Source: Candidatus Eiseniibacteriota bacterium (GTDB lineage: Bacteria; Orphanbacterota; Orphanbacteria; Orphanbacterales; Orphanbacteraceae). From it: a DNA stretch of 64,000 bases. Positions 36,613 through 43,827 of this stretch are shown here, piece after piece. Both the position numbers and the translations under genes were made by a program. The DNA is taken from contig JAJCZU010000002.1 of the NCBI GenBank assembly GCA_029262235.1, positions 620,001 through 684,000 of the forward strand, in the 5' to 3' direction. How positions within the stretch are numbered: the stretch's first letter is position 1; each line of letters starts with the position of its first letter. The notes beneath the pieces are model-generated. The model was given only the letters and a program-made list of their open reading frames with translations, was not told the DNA's origin and searched no databases.

Positions 36613-36655
36613 GCGGGTTTTCCGGAACACGAAAGCCCGCTATCTCCCTGATAGC
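36613..36655 (+). terminator. Possible weak terminator/attenuator of the dnaE-def operon
   Basis: GCTATC (36639-36644) and GATAGC (36650-36655) form a 6-bp hairpin with a 5-nt loop, followed only by TCTCATCTT. A competing 5-bp stem, GCGGG (36613-36617) with CCCGC (36636-36640), overlaps its left arm by 2 nt. The missing U-run makes this a weak call. Confidence 0.3.
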
Positions 36656-36662
36656 TCTCATC

Positions 36663-36691
36663 TTGACTTGTCGGCGCGCGGTCCCCATAAT
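36663..36691 (+). promoter_or_regulatory. Promoter of the polytopic membrane protein gene
   Basis: TTGACT (36663-36668), an exact 17-nt spacer and CATAAT (36686-36691) predict a start near 36698, about 30 nt before the GTG start at 36730. Confidence 0.6.
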
Positions 36692-36729
36692 GGGCGCTTC
36701 ATCCTGACTGCATTGATTGCGGAGGCGGC

Positions 36730-37791
36730 GTGCGCGGAAACACACTTCCGAAATTGAATATCTGGTTTCTGGCATTCGGCTATTTCGCCTGCTACTGGCC
36801 GTATTCCGCGCTGACGAAGGCCGTTTCCCGCGGCATCTACCCTGGAATGGAAAACTTTGCGTTTCCGGGACGCGAACTCGGAACGGGGCTCCCCGGCGCC
36901 GTGCTGCTTCCTGTTTCGGTCACGACTTCGCTGATCGGGATGTTGATCTTCATTACGTTGATGGGGTGGTGGCGGTACCCGAAGCGGCGCCCCGTTTTCG
37001 GGAAGATGATGCCGTTCCCGAGCCGCTGGACATTTCTCTCCGGCTGCATGACGGCCACGATCATCGTGACGACCACGCTCGCGTACACGTTCCGCGGAGT
37101 CAGTATCGTGTTCGTGATGCTGCTCATGCGGGGAGGCGTGCTGGTCCTGGGCCCCCTGGTCGACAAGATCACGGGAAGGCATGTGCGCTGGTTTTCGGCC
37201 GTCGGAATGTTTCTGAGCCTCGCCGCGCTCATCGTGGCATTCTCCGAGCGGGGCGGTTACACGATCAGCCTGATCTGCGCGATCGACATCATCGCGTATC
37301 TCACAGCCTACTTCATACGTCTGCGATTCATGTCGAAGCTCGCCAAGTCCGACGACGTCGCGGGGAACATTCGTTACTTCGTCGAAGAGCAGATGACGGC
37401 GACGCCCGTTACGGTCTTCATTCTGATCGTGCTCGCGACCATCAATCAGGGCACGCTCATGAACAATCTGCACTACGGCTTTACGCGATTCCCGTTCGAG
37501 AGCGGGGTATTTCTGCAGACCATTCTGATCGGCGTGCTATCGCAGGGGACGGGCATCTTCGGGAGCCTGATCTTCCTCGACAAGCAGGAGAACACGTTCT
37601 GCATCCCGGTGAACCGATCGTCCTCGATTCTCGCCGGAGTCTTCGCTTCCTATACGCTCGCGATCTGGCTCGGGCGGCCCGCGCCGTCGACGCACCAGCT
37701 CGTGGGCGCCGGGCTCATTCTGGCGGCCATTCTGTTCCTGAGCATTCCCCCGCTGATCAAGAAGCATCGTACGCAGTCTGTGACCGCATAA
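36730..37791 (+). CDS. Uncharacterised polytopic inner-membrane protein (DMT/EamA-like size)
   Basis: 353 residues from a GTG preceded by GGAGGCG. About ten hydrophobic helices are visible, in pairs separated by short charged loops (for example WWRYPKRRPVFGKMM, MRGGVLVLGPLVDKITGR, RLRFMSKLAKSDD). Size and helix count resemble drug/metabolite transporters of the EamA group, and the PLVDKITGRHVRW turn is loosely like their repeat junction, but I cannot place it in a named family. It is monocistronic: own promoter upstream and an independent promoter downstream. Function unknown. Confidence 0.65.
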   Translation: MRGNTLPKLNIWFLAFGYFACYWPYSALTKAVSRGIYPGMENFAFPGRELGTGLPGAVLLPVSVTTSLIGMLIFITLMGWWRYPKRRPVFGKMMPFPSRWTFLSGCMTATIIVTTTLAYTFRGVSIVFVMLLMRGGVLVLGPLVDKITGRHVRWFSAVGMFLSLAALIVAFSERGGYTISLICAIDIIAYLTAYFIRLRFMSKLAKSDDVAGNIRYFVEEQMTATPVTVFILIVLATINQGTLMNNLHYGFTRFPFESGVFLQTILIGVLSQGTGIFGSLIFLDKQENTFCIPVNRSSSILAGVFASYTLAIWLGRPAPSTHQLVGAGLILAAILFLSIPPLIKKHRTQSVTA

Positions 37792-37826
37792 CCCCACAAT
37801 TTGCAACTGTTTACACGCGCGATCAA

Positions 37827-37855
37827 TTGACATTCCCGTCCCGGCGCGCTACCTT
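37827..37855 (+). promoter_or_regulatory. Putative promoter of iscS
   Basis: A consensus -35 TTGACA (37827-37832) with a 17-nt spacer gives -10 TACCTT (37850-37855). The ATG at 37865 lies only 9 nt beyond it and has no Shine-Dalgarno sequence, so the mRNA could be leaderless. TATAGT (37855-37860) is a better box by itself but would need a 22-nt spacer. Confidence 0.5.
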
Positions 37856-37864
37856 ATAGTCAGT

Positions 37865-39049
37865 ATGAAACGACCCGTCTACCTCGATTCCCACGCCACG
37901 ACTCCGTGTGATCCGCGCGTTTTGCGCGCGATGGAGCCGTATTTCACCACCGTATTCGGGAATCCCTCGAGCCGGAGCCATTCGTACGGGATGGAGGCCG
38001 AAGACGCGGTGCTCGGCGCGCGGGAAGCGATCGGCTCGCTGATCCACTGCAGGCCGAAAGAGGTCATCTTTACGAGCGGGGCGACGGAAGCGAATAATCT
38101 GGCTCTTTTCGGCGCGTATCACGCCGGCCGCGACAAGGGGAACCATGTCGTGACCTGCGTCACCGAGCATAAAGCCGTACTCGACCCCTGCGAACGGCTC
38201 GAAAAGCAGGGGGCGCGCGTGACGCGGCTGCCGGTCTCGCCGACGGGTATGATCGACCTGGACGCTCTCGAAGCGGCCTTGACCGACGACACCATTCTCG
38301 TGTCGCTCATGGCCGCGAACAACGAGATCGGTGTACTGCACCCGATGCAGGCGATCGGCAGTCTGACCCGCGCCCGGGGCATCCTTTTTCACACGGACGC
38401 GACCCAGGCCGTTGGAAAAATCCCGGTGGACGTGGAAGAAGCGGGCATCGATCTTCTTTCGATGTCCGGCCATAAGATGTACGGTCCGAAGGGAGTCGGG
38501 GCGCTCTACGTACGCCGACGCTCGCCCCGCGTCCGGCTCGAGCCGATGATCTGGGGCGGGGGCCAGGAGCGGGGATTCCGGTCCGGAACCCTGAACGTCA
38601 CGGGAATCGTGGGGCTCGGGGAGGCCTGCCGGATCGCGGCCCTCGAGATGAAGGCCGAAGGGGAGCGCCTGGCCGTTCTGCGCGACAGGCTCGCGGACCG
38701 GATCTTTTCGGAGCTCGATGAAGTGGTACGAAACGGGGACCGCGAGCATTCGCTTCCCCACAATCTGAATGTGAGCTTTCGCTACGTCGACGGCGAGTCG
38801 CTTCTGATGGACATGGAGCATGTGGCGGTATCGCCAGGCTCGGCATGCTCGTCCGGGGCGCACGAACCCTCCTTCGTCTTGAAAGCGCTCGGGCTCGACG
38901 ATGATCTGGCGCGTTCTTCGATCCGATTCGGCCTCGGCCGGTTCACGACGGACGAAGAGATTGCATTCGCCGCGGACCGGGTCATCGAAACAGTAAAACG
39001 GTTACGCCGGTTCTCGCCTCTCTACCCGGGGCGCGAGGCCATACAATAG
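37865..39049 (+). CDS. iscS: Cysteine desulfurase
   Basis: 394 residues. YLDSHATTPCDPRV starts the fold, TSGATEANN binds the PLP phosphate, Lys204 in SGHKMYGPKG forms the internal aldimine, and Cys328 in PGSACSSGAHEPS is the persulfide-carrying cysteine on the long IscS/NifS-type loop. It supplies sulfur for Fe-S clusters and thiolated tRNA. It is followed by an IscA-like carrier and nadA, so the cluster looks like a local Fe-S assembly unit serving NadA; IscU and IscR are not in the window. NifS or an NadA-dedicated NadS-type desulfurase are alternative names. Confidence 0.93.
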   Translation: MKRPVYLDSHATTPCDPRVLRAMEPYFTTVFGNPSSRSHSYGMEAEDAVLGAREAIGSLIHCRPKEVIFTSGATEANNLALFGAYHAGRDKGNHVVTCVTEHKAVLDPCERLEKQGARVTRLPVSPTGMIDLDALEAALTDDTILVSLMAANNEIGVLHPMQAIGSLTRARGILFHTDATQAVGKIPVDVEEAGIDLLSMSGHKMYGPKGVGALYVRRRSPRVRLEPMIWGGGQERGFRSGTLNVTGIVGLGEACRIAALEMKAEGERLAVLRDRLADRIFSELDEVVRNGDREHSLPHNLNVSFRYVDGESLLMDMEHVAVSPGSACSSGAHEPSFVLKALGLDDDLARSSIRFGLGRFTTDEEIAFAADRVIETVKRLRRFSPLYPGREAIQ

Positions 39050-39060
39050 GAGATTCGCGC

Positions 39061-39384
39061 ATGGTTCAGATGACCGAACAGGCGAGGGAACAGGTCAACA
39101 AGCTGCTTGAACGCGACGGAAGAGACGGGCTCTATCTCCGTCTCGGCGTCAAAGGCGGCGGTTGCTCCGGGTTCCTCTACGTTCTCGAATTCGAAACGGA
39201 AAAAGGGGAACGGGACGAGCTTGTCCCGTTCGGGGATATTCGCGTTCTGCTCGATCCGAAGAGCAATATTCTGCTCGAAGATGTGACTTTACACTGGCAT
39301 GACGGACTCGATGGTTCCGGATGGAAGTGGACCAACCCGAAGGCCGCGGGATCGTGCGGCTGCGGGGAATCGTTCGCAGTTTAG
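39061..39384 (+). CDS. IscA/ErpA (HesB-like) Fe-S carrier
   Basis: 107 residues. The A-type carrier cysteines are present: Cys35 in GVKGGGCSGF and Cys99/Cys101 in GSCGCGESF. Such proteins accept clusters from the scaffold and pass them to apoproteins. It lies 11 nt after iscS, with AGGAG between them, and 17 nt before nadA, suggesting it delivers the [4Fe-4S] cluster to NadA. IscA, ErpA and SufA cannot be told apart from sequence alone. Confidence 0.92.
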   Translation: MVQMTEQAREQVNKLLERDGRDGLYLRLGVKGGGCSGFLYVLEFETEKGERDELVPFGDIRVLLDPKSNILLEDVTLHWHDGLDGSGWKWTNPKAAGSCGCGESFAV

Positions 39385-39401
39385 AACGAACGGAGAGCGC
39401 G

Positions 39402-40490
39402 ATGACCGGACTGAAGGAATTCACGAAACGCGAAGATCTGCTCGAGACCGGGGAGATCGTGGAGCGCATCGCGCGCGCGAAGGCCGCTCTCGGCGATAAG
39501 ATTCTGATTCTCGGACATCACTACCAGCGCGACGAAGTGTTTCGCTTCGCCGACTTCAGCGGCGATTCCTTCAAGCTCGCGCGCGACGCGGCCGAGCAGC
39601 GCAGCGCGAAGTACATCGTGTTCTGCGGCGTACATTTCATGGCGGAATCCGCCGACATTCTGACCGCGGACGACCAGGTCGTCATCCTGCCCGATATCAA
39701 AGCCGGCTGTTCGATGGCCGACATGGCGAACCTCGACCAGGTTCTCGACTGCTGGGAAGATCTGCAGGAGCGCGTCGGCGGTACGATCATTCCGGTGACG
39801 TACATGAACTCCACGGCCGCGATCAAAGCGTTCTGCGGGGACCACGGCGGCATCGTCTGCACGTCATCGAATGCGAAAACCGTTTACAAGTGGGCGTTCG
39901 AACGCGGCGAGCGCATTCTGTTCCTGCCGGACGAGCATCTCGGACGAAACACCGGCCACCAGATGGGAATCTCCGACGACGAAATGTGTCTCTGGGATCC
40001 GAAGGAAGAGGGCGGGAACTGCACGACCGAAGATCTCGTGCGGTCGAAGGTAATTCTCTGGCGCGGCTTCTGCTCCGTGCACATGACTTTCAAGCCGCAG
40101 CACGTCGACATGATGCGGGAACGTTATCCCGGCGTCGTCGTGATCGCGCATCCGGAGTGCACTACGGCCGTCGTGGCAAAGTCGGACTACGTGGGCTCGA
40201 CCGAGCTCATTATCAAGCAGGTCAAAGCATCTCCGCCGGGCACGGTGTTTGCCATCGGCACGGAACACCATCTCGTGAACCGTCTGGACGAACAGCTCCC
40301 CGACCACACGATCCTGCCTCTCTCCCCGTTCGCGTGCAATTGCGCCACGATGTGGAGAATCGACCCTGTCAACGTGATGGAAGTGCTCGAGGGACTCGTG
40401 GAGGGGAGGGTCATCAACCAGGTAAGCGTACCGAAGCAGGTCGCCGACTCCGCCCTCGTTGCCCTGAATCGCATGCTCGCGAACGCCTGA
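39402..40490 (+). CDS. nadA: Quinolinate synthase
   Basis: 362 residues from the ATG at 39402, with CGGAGAG upstream; the open frame extends upstream but only into the IscA-like gene. ILGHHYQRDEV, FCGVHFMAESA (Cys75), MNSTAAIKA, PDEHLGRNTG, HPECTT and FACNCATM are the NadA landmarks; the three cluster cysteines are in FCG, PEC and CNC. It condenses iminoaspartate with dihydroxyacetone phosphate to quinolinate for NAD synthesis. nadB and nadC are not in the window. Confidence 0.96.
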   Translation: MTGLKEFTKREDLLETGEIVERIARAKAALGDKILILGHHYQRDEVFRFADFSGDSFKLARDAAEQRSAKYIVFCGVHFMAESADILTADDQVVILPDIKAGCSMADMANLDQVLDCWEDLQERVGGTIIPVTYMNSTAAIKAFCGDHGGIVCTSSNAKTVYKWAFERGERILFLPDEHLGRNTGHQMGISDDEMCLWDPKEEGGNCTTEDLVRSKVILWRGFCSVHMTFKPQHVDMMRERYPGVVVIAHPECTTAVVAKSDYVGSTELIIKQVKASPPGTVFAIGTEHHLVNRLDEQLPDHTILPLSPFACNCATMWRIDPVNVMEVLEGLVEGRVINQVSVPKQVADSALVALNRMLANA

Positions 40491-40510
40491 ACCGGTTTCT
40501 CGTTTTTCCC

Positions 40511-40540
40511 TTGCGGCACCCCTCTGCATTTGGCTACCGT
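40511..40540 (+). promoter_or_regulatory. Possible promoter of the mtaB-miaB pair
   Basis: TTGCGG (40511-40516), an 18-nt spacer and TACCGT (40535-40540) predict a start near 40547, about 43 nt before the GTG of mtaB. The match to consensus is only moderate. Confidence 0.35.
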
Positions 40541-40589
40541 CTAAGACTGCGCCTGAAAACGCTCGATCACCCCGATTTCGGAGGAATCC

Positions 40590-41912
40590 GTGCCTCGTGC
40601 CGCCGTACACACCCTTGGCTGCCGCCTGAATCAGGCGGAAAGCGCGCTTCTGGCTGACGCGTTTCGTACGCGCGGCTATGAAATCGTGCCGGACTCGGAT
40701 CCCGCTGACCTCTACGTCATCAATTCGTGCTCGGTAACGAGGGGCGCGGAAGCGAAATGCCGCCGTCTCGTCCGCTATCTGCTGAAACGGACGCCCGAGG
40801 CCCATGTCGTCGTGACCGGGTGCTACGCGCAGCTCGACGCGAAGGCGCTCGCGCGCATCGACGGCGTCGACCTCGTCGTGGGGACGGAAGAGAAGCACAA
40901 GCTGCCCGATCTCGTCGGGTCGCTCGCCAAGCGTGCCGTGACCGAGATCCGCAAGATCCCCATGAGCCGTGATTCGTTCACGCTGCCCGAAACGGGGCTC
41001 TTTCAGGAAACGCGCGCGAATCTGAAGATCCAGGACGGCTGCGACGTGTTCTGCTCGTTCTGCGTGATTCCGTATACCCGCGGCCGGCAGCGAAGCCGCA
41101 CCCTCGCGGACTGCGTGCGCGAGACCGCGGCGCTTACGGCACGCGGCCACCGTGAGATCGTCGTCACGGGCGTGAATATCGGGACGTACATGGAAGGCGG
41201 CGCCGACTTCGCGGGGCTTCTCGATCAACTCTCCGAGGTGCCCGGCGTGGGACGCCTCCGCATCAGCTCGATCGAACCGATGACGGTCGACGACAGCGTG
41301 ATCGAACTCATGGCCCGGAACGACAAGATCTGTCCGTACCTGCACCTTTGTCTGCAAAGCGGGGACGACGCGATCCTGGAAACGATGAAGCGCCCCTATA
41401 CGGCAGCCGAGTACCGCGCGCTGCTGCTCGATATCGTAGCGCGCGTTCCGAACGCCGGGATCGGCACGGATATCATCGTGGGCTTCCCCGGCGAAACGCA
41501 GGAGTCCTTCGACAAGACGTATGCGCTTCTCGAAGAGCTTCCGTTCTATCACTTTCACGTATTCAGTTACTCGGAGCACGCACGCACGCGTTCGGCGAAG
41601 ATGCCGGAGAAGATTCAGCCTGAAATCGTCAAGAAGCGAAGTGAAAAAGTGCGGCGCCTGGGACAGATCAAGAAACAGCAGTTTCACGAGGCGCAGATCG
41701 GGCGCACGTTGCAGGTGCTCTTCGAGCGCAGGGACGCGCGCGGCCGCCTGATCGGTCACGCCGAGAACTATGCGTTCGTCAGCGTGGATGATCCGCGCGA
41801 CCTCACGAACCGCATCGTGCCCGTCGAGGTGCGGGAAGCGGACGTCGACGAAGTGCGCGGTACGGTACCCGCCGACATCGAGCTCGCCCGTCAGGAACGA
41901 GTGACCGCGTGA
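40590..41912 (+). CDS. mtaB: Threonylcarbamoyladenosine tRNA methylthiotransferase
   Basis: 440 residues from a GTG preceded by GGAGGA. The methylthiotransferase cysteines are Cys11 (TLGCRLNQ), Cys47 (NSCSV) and Cys78 (GCYAQ); the radical-SAM cluster is CDVFCSFC (Cys151, 155, 158). TLGCRLNQAE is the MtaB-type version of the motif, whereas MiaB has THGCQMN. It adds a methylthio group to t6A37 in tRNAs reading ANN codons. It is coupled to miaB by an overlap of stop and GTG start. Confidence 0.92.
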   Translation: MPRAAVHTLGCRLNQAESALLADAFRTRGYEIVPDSDPADLYVINSCSVTRGAEAKCRRLVRYLLKRTPEAHVVVTGCYAQLDAKALARIDGVDLVVGTEEKHKLPDLVGSLAKRAVTEIRKIPMSRDSFTLPETGLFQETRANLKIQDGCDVFCSFCVIPYTRGRQRSRTLADCVRETAALTARGHREIVVTGVNIGTYMEGGADFAGLLDQLSEVPGVGRLRISSIEPMTVDDSVIELMARNDKICPYLHLCLQSGDDAILETMKRPYTAAEYRALLLDIVARVPNAGIGTDIIVGFPGETQESFDKTYALLEELPFYHFHVFSYSEHARTRSAKMPEKIQPEIVKKRSEKVRRLGQIKKQQFHEAQIGRTLQVLFERRDARGRLIGHAENYAFVSVDDPRDLTNRIVPVEVREADVDEVRGTVPADIELARQERVTA

Positions 41913-43237
41913 AGATCTTCATCGAAACGCACGGCTGCCAGATGAACTTCTCGGACACCGAGATCGTGGGCGGGCTGCTCGAAGCGAACGGCGTAAGCGT
42001 GGTCGACAATCTCGACGACGCGGACGGCGTGTTCGTGAATACATGCGCGATTCGCGAGAACGCGGAAGAGAAGGTGTATCACCGCGTCCAGCAGCTCAGC
42101 TATCTGAAGCGCAGGAAGCCCGATCTCATCATCGGAATTCTGGGATGCCTTGCGCAAAGCCTGAAGGAAGACATTCTCGAGTATTCGTCGGCCGTGGATC
42201 TCGTGGTAGGTCCCGACAGCTACCGCTCGCTTCCCGAGCTGCTCGCGAAACTCGCCCCGGGCGAGTTGAACAAAATCGTCGAGACGAAGCTCTCGCGCAC
42301 CGAGAACTACACCGACATCCCGACGCTGCGAAAGTCGGGCGTAAACGCGTGGGTCACGATCATGCGGGGGTGCGACAATTTCTGCACGTTCTGTGTCGTG
42401 CCGTATACGCGGGGCCGCGAACGGAGCCGGAGCGCGGATCTCATTCTAAAGGAAGTCGAATCGCTGGCCGCGGCAGGGTTCGTACAGGTGACACTGCTCG
42501 GGCAGAACGTGAACTCGTACCGGACCGAGAACGCCGATTTCGCGGAGCTCGTGCGCCGTGTGGCGCGCGTCCCCGGAATCGAACGGGTGCGATTCACGTC
42601 GCCGCATCCCAAGGACTTCCCGGAAGAGCTGCTCCATGTCATGGCCGAAGAGCCTGCGGCGTGCCCGCACATTCATCTGCCCCTCCAGTCGGGGAGCGAC
42701 CGGGTTCTCGAGCGCATGAACCGGGGCTATACCGGCGCGGAGTACCGCACGATCGTGGACAGGATTCGCACGATCCTGCCCGATGCCGCGATCACGACCG
42801 ACCTCATCGCGGGATTTCCGGGTGAGACGGAGGACGATTTCGAAGCGACACTCACGATGATGCGCGACGTTCGGTACGCGTCGTCGTTCACGTTCGCCTA
42901 CTCGGAACGCAGGAACACGGTGGCATCCCGTCGTATGAACGACGATGTTGCTCACGAAGTGAAGATCGAGCGCGTGACACGCATGGTCGACTGCCAGCGG
43001 GAGATTTCGCGCGCGATTCACAGCGAGTCCATCGGCCGGGTCATGGATGTTCTCGTCGAAAGTCACAGCAGGAAGACGGCGAACATGGCCTTCGGAAGGA
43101 ACCCGCAGGGAATCGGCGTCGTGTTTCCATGCGAGACAATTCAGCCCGGCGAACGGATCGCGGTCGTCGTCGAAGAGGCGACGACCAACACGTTGATTGG
43201 AAGGAGGGCGGAATCGCCCGCGTTTGAAATCACGTAG
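41909..43237 (+). CDS. miaB: tRNA-2-methylthio-N6-dimethylallyladenosine synthase
   Basis: 442 residues from the GTG overlapping the mtaB stop. ETHGCQMNFSD (Cys10), NTCAIRENAE (Cys46) and LGCLAQ (Cys80) bind the auxiliary cluster; CDNFCTFC (Cys155, 159, 162) binds the radical-SAM cluster; a TRAM-like C-terminal domain follows. It makes ms2i6A37 in tRNAs reading UNN codons. miaA is not in the window. Confidence 0.96.
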   Translation: MKIFIETHGCQMNFSDTEIVGGLLEANGVSVVDNLDDADGVFVNTCAIRENAEEKVYHRVQQLSYLKRRKPDLIIGILGCLAQSLKEDILEYSSAVDLVVGPDSYRSLPELLAKLAPGELNKIVETKLSRTENYTDIPTLRKSGVNAWVTIMRGCDNFCTFCVVPYTRGRERSRSADLILKEVESLAAAGFVQVTLLGQNVNSYRTENADFAELVRRVARVPGIERVRFTSPHPKDFPEELLHVMAEEPAACPHIHLPLQSGSDRVLERMNRGYTGAEYRTIVDRIRTILPDAAITTDLIAGFPGETEDDFEATLTMMRDVRYASSFTFAYSERRNTVASRRMNDDVAHEVKIERVTRMVDCQREISRAIHSESIGRVMDVLVESHSRKTANMAFGRNPQGIGVVFPCETIQPGERIAVVVEEATTNTLIGRRAESPAFEIT

Positions 43238-43252
43238 AGCTTGTGGTATATT
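43224..43252 (+). promoter_or_regulatory. Strong promoter of the small Cys-rich protein
   Basis: TTGAAA (43224-43229), an exact 17-nt spacer and TATATT (43247-43252) overlap the end of miaB and predict a start near 43259, about 84 nt ahead of the GTG at 43343. Both boxes match consensus well. Confidence 0.65.
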
Positions 43253-43342
43253 GCACGTTGCGCGGCCTACACCACTGATCACGCCACACCGTGCCCACAC
43301 TCTGACAGACCATAACACCCCTAGAAAGTAGAGGTTAGGGAA

Positions 43343-43537
43343 GTGTCCGAAAAGAAGAAGTCCACAGAGACCATTGTTGTCGCTGCCCGTATCGAAGAGC
43401 ATTCGACCCTCGATGGTCGCTTTATGTGCATCGTCTGCGGCATGCGGTACGAAGTCCGCGACTACGCGGAAATCTGCTGCAAGAAGATCGCAGGAATCGA
43501 GAATCTAGGCGGCCGACGCCAGCATCGCTGGCGCTGA
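43343..43537 (+). CDS. Small CxxC...CC basic protein, unknown function
   Basis: 64 residues from a GTG with GAGGTTAGGG just upstream. It contains CIVC (Cys29, Cys32) and a CC pair (Cys45, Cys46), which could make one zinc or iron site, and ends in a basic tail (GGRRQHRWR) suited to nucleic-acid binding. It has its own near-consensus promoter and a terminator-like hairpin after it, so it is probably a real and well-expressed gene. I do not recognise the family; a zinc-ribbon or rubredoxin-like mini-domain is a guess. Confidence 0.6.
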   Translation: MSEKKKSTETIVVAARIEEHSTLDGRFMCIVCGMRYEVRDYAEICCKKIAGIENLGGRRQHRWR

Positions 43538-43541
43538 TCCT

Positions 43542-43585
43542 ACCGGAAGGGGGGGCGTGCCCACAAAACGCCCCTCAACACCGGT
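43542..43585 (+). terminator. Nested GC-rich hairpin after the small Cys protein
   Basis: An inner 7-bp stem, GGGGCGT (43552-43558) with ACGCCCC (43568-43574), is enclosed by a 5-bp stem, ACCGG (43542-43546) with CCGGT (43581-43585), followed by TTTAAGG. It resembles a terminator without a long U-run and separates the small gene from the nqr promoter. Confidence 0.45.
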
Positions 43586-43591
43586 TTAAGG

Positions 43592-43620
43592 TTGACCATC
43601 CAACGCGCGAATCCTATATT
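43592..43620 (+). promoter_or_regulatory. Strong promoter of the nqr operon
   Basis: TTGACC (43592-43597), an exact 17-nt spacer and TATATT (43615-43620) give a near-consensus housekeeping promoter. Transcription should begin near 43627, leaving about 200 nt of leader before nqrA. Confidence 0.75.
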
Positions 43621-43626
43621 TTTCAA

Positions 43627-43824
43627 GGCTTGAACAGACCGGCAACCCGCCATCGTTTTGATGAACGGGGCGCCTTCGTGCGCCCGGTCGGTGTGTCATT
43701 TTAAAACAGGTGAACGAAGCCCGCGAAAGCGCGAGAAGAACCGTTCCGCTGTCAGTGCCCCGCAGGTTCTCTCGCACGACGTGTGAAGCTGCCGGCGGGC
43801 CGGCGTCCGCGGGACCTTAAGGTC
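43627..43824 (+). promoter_or_regulatory. Structured leader RNA of the nqr operon (candidate cis-regulatory element)
   Basis: Starting at the predicted transcript start, GGCTT (43627-43631) can pair with AAGCC (43717-43721). Inside, GACCGG (43637-43642) pairs with CCGGTC (43684-43689) and encloses two abutting hairpins: CCCG/CGGG plus CATC/GATG (43646-43669), and GCGC-CTTCGT-GCGC (43670-43683), with only a CAA linker, forming a compact three-way junction. Further down, GCGAGA-A-GAACC (43731-43742) pairs with GGTTCTCTCGC (43765-43775), then GCCGG-CGGG-CCGGC (43791-43804), then the palindrome GACCTTAAGGTC (43813-43824), whose right arm contains the AAGG ribosome site of nqrA. I do not recognise a known riboswitch class. 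Confidence 0.5.
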
Positions 43825-43827
43825 ACG

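Noticed and set aside
39864-41759. 631-codon minus-strand frame
   Set aside because: It spans nadA and mtaB, both with complete Fe-S motifs on the other strand.
43627-43827. Assignment of the nqr leader to a known riboswitch (SAM-I/IV-like CCGGCAACCC, FMN-like AAGCCCGCGA)
   Set aside because: Short matches to both consensus fragments exist, but the surrounding helices of those classes are absent and the pairing partners differ.
43627-43827. tRNA gene in the nqr leader
   Set aside because: There is no 7-bp acceptor stem, no T-loop GGTTCRANTCC and no anticodon arm of the right size.
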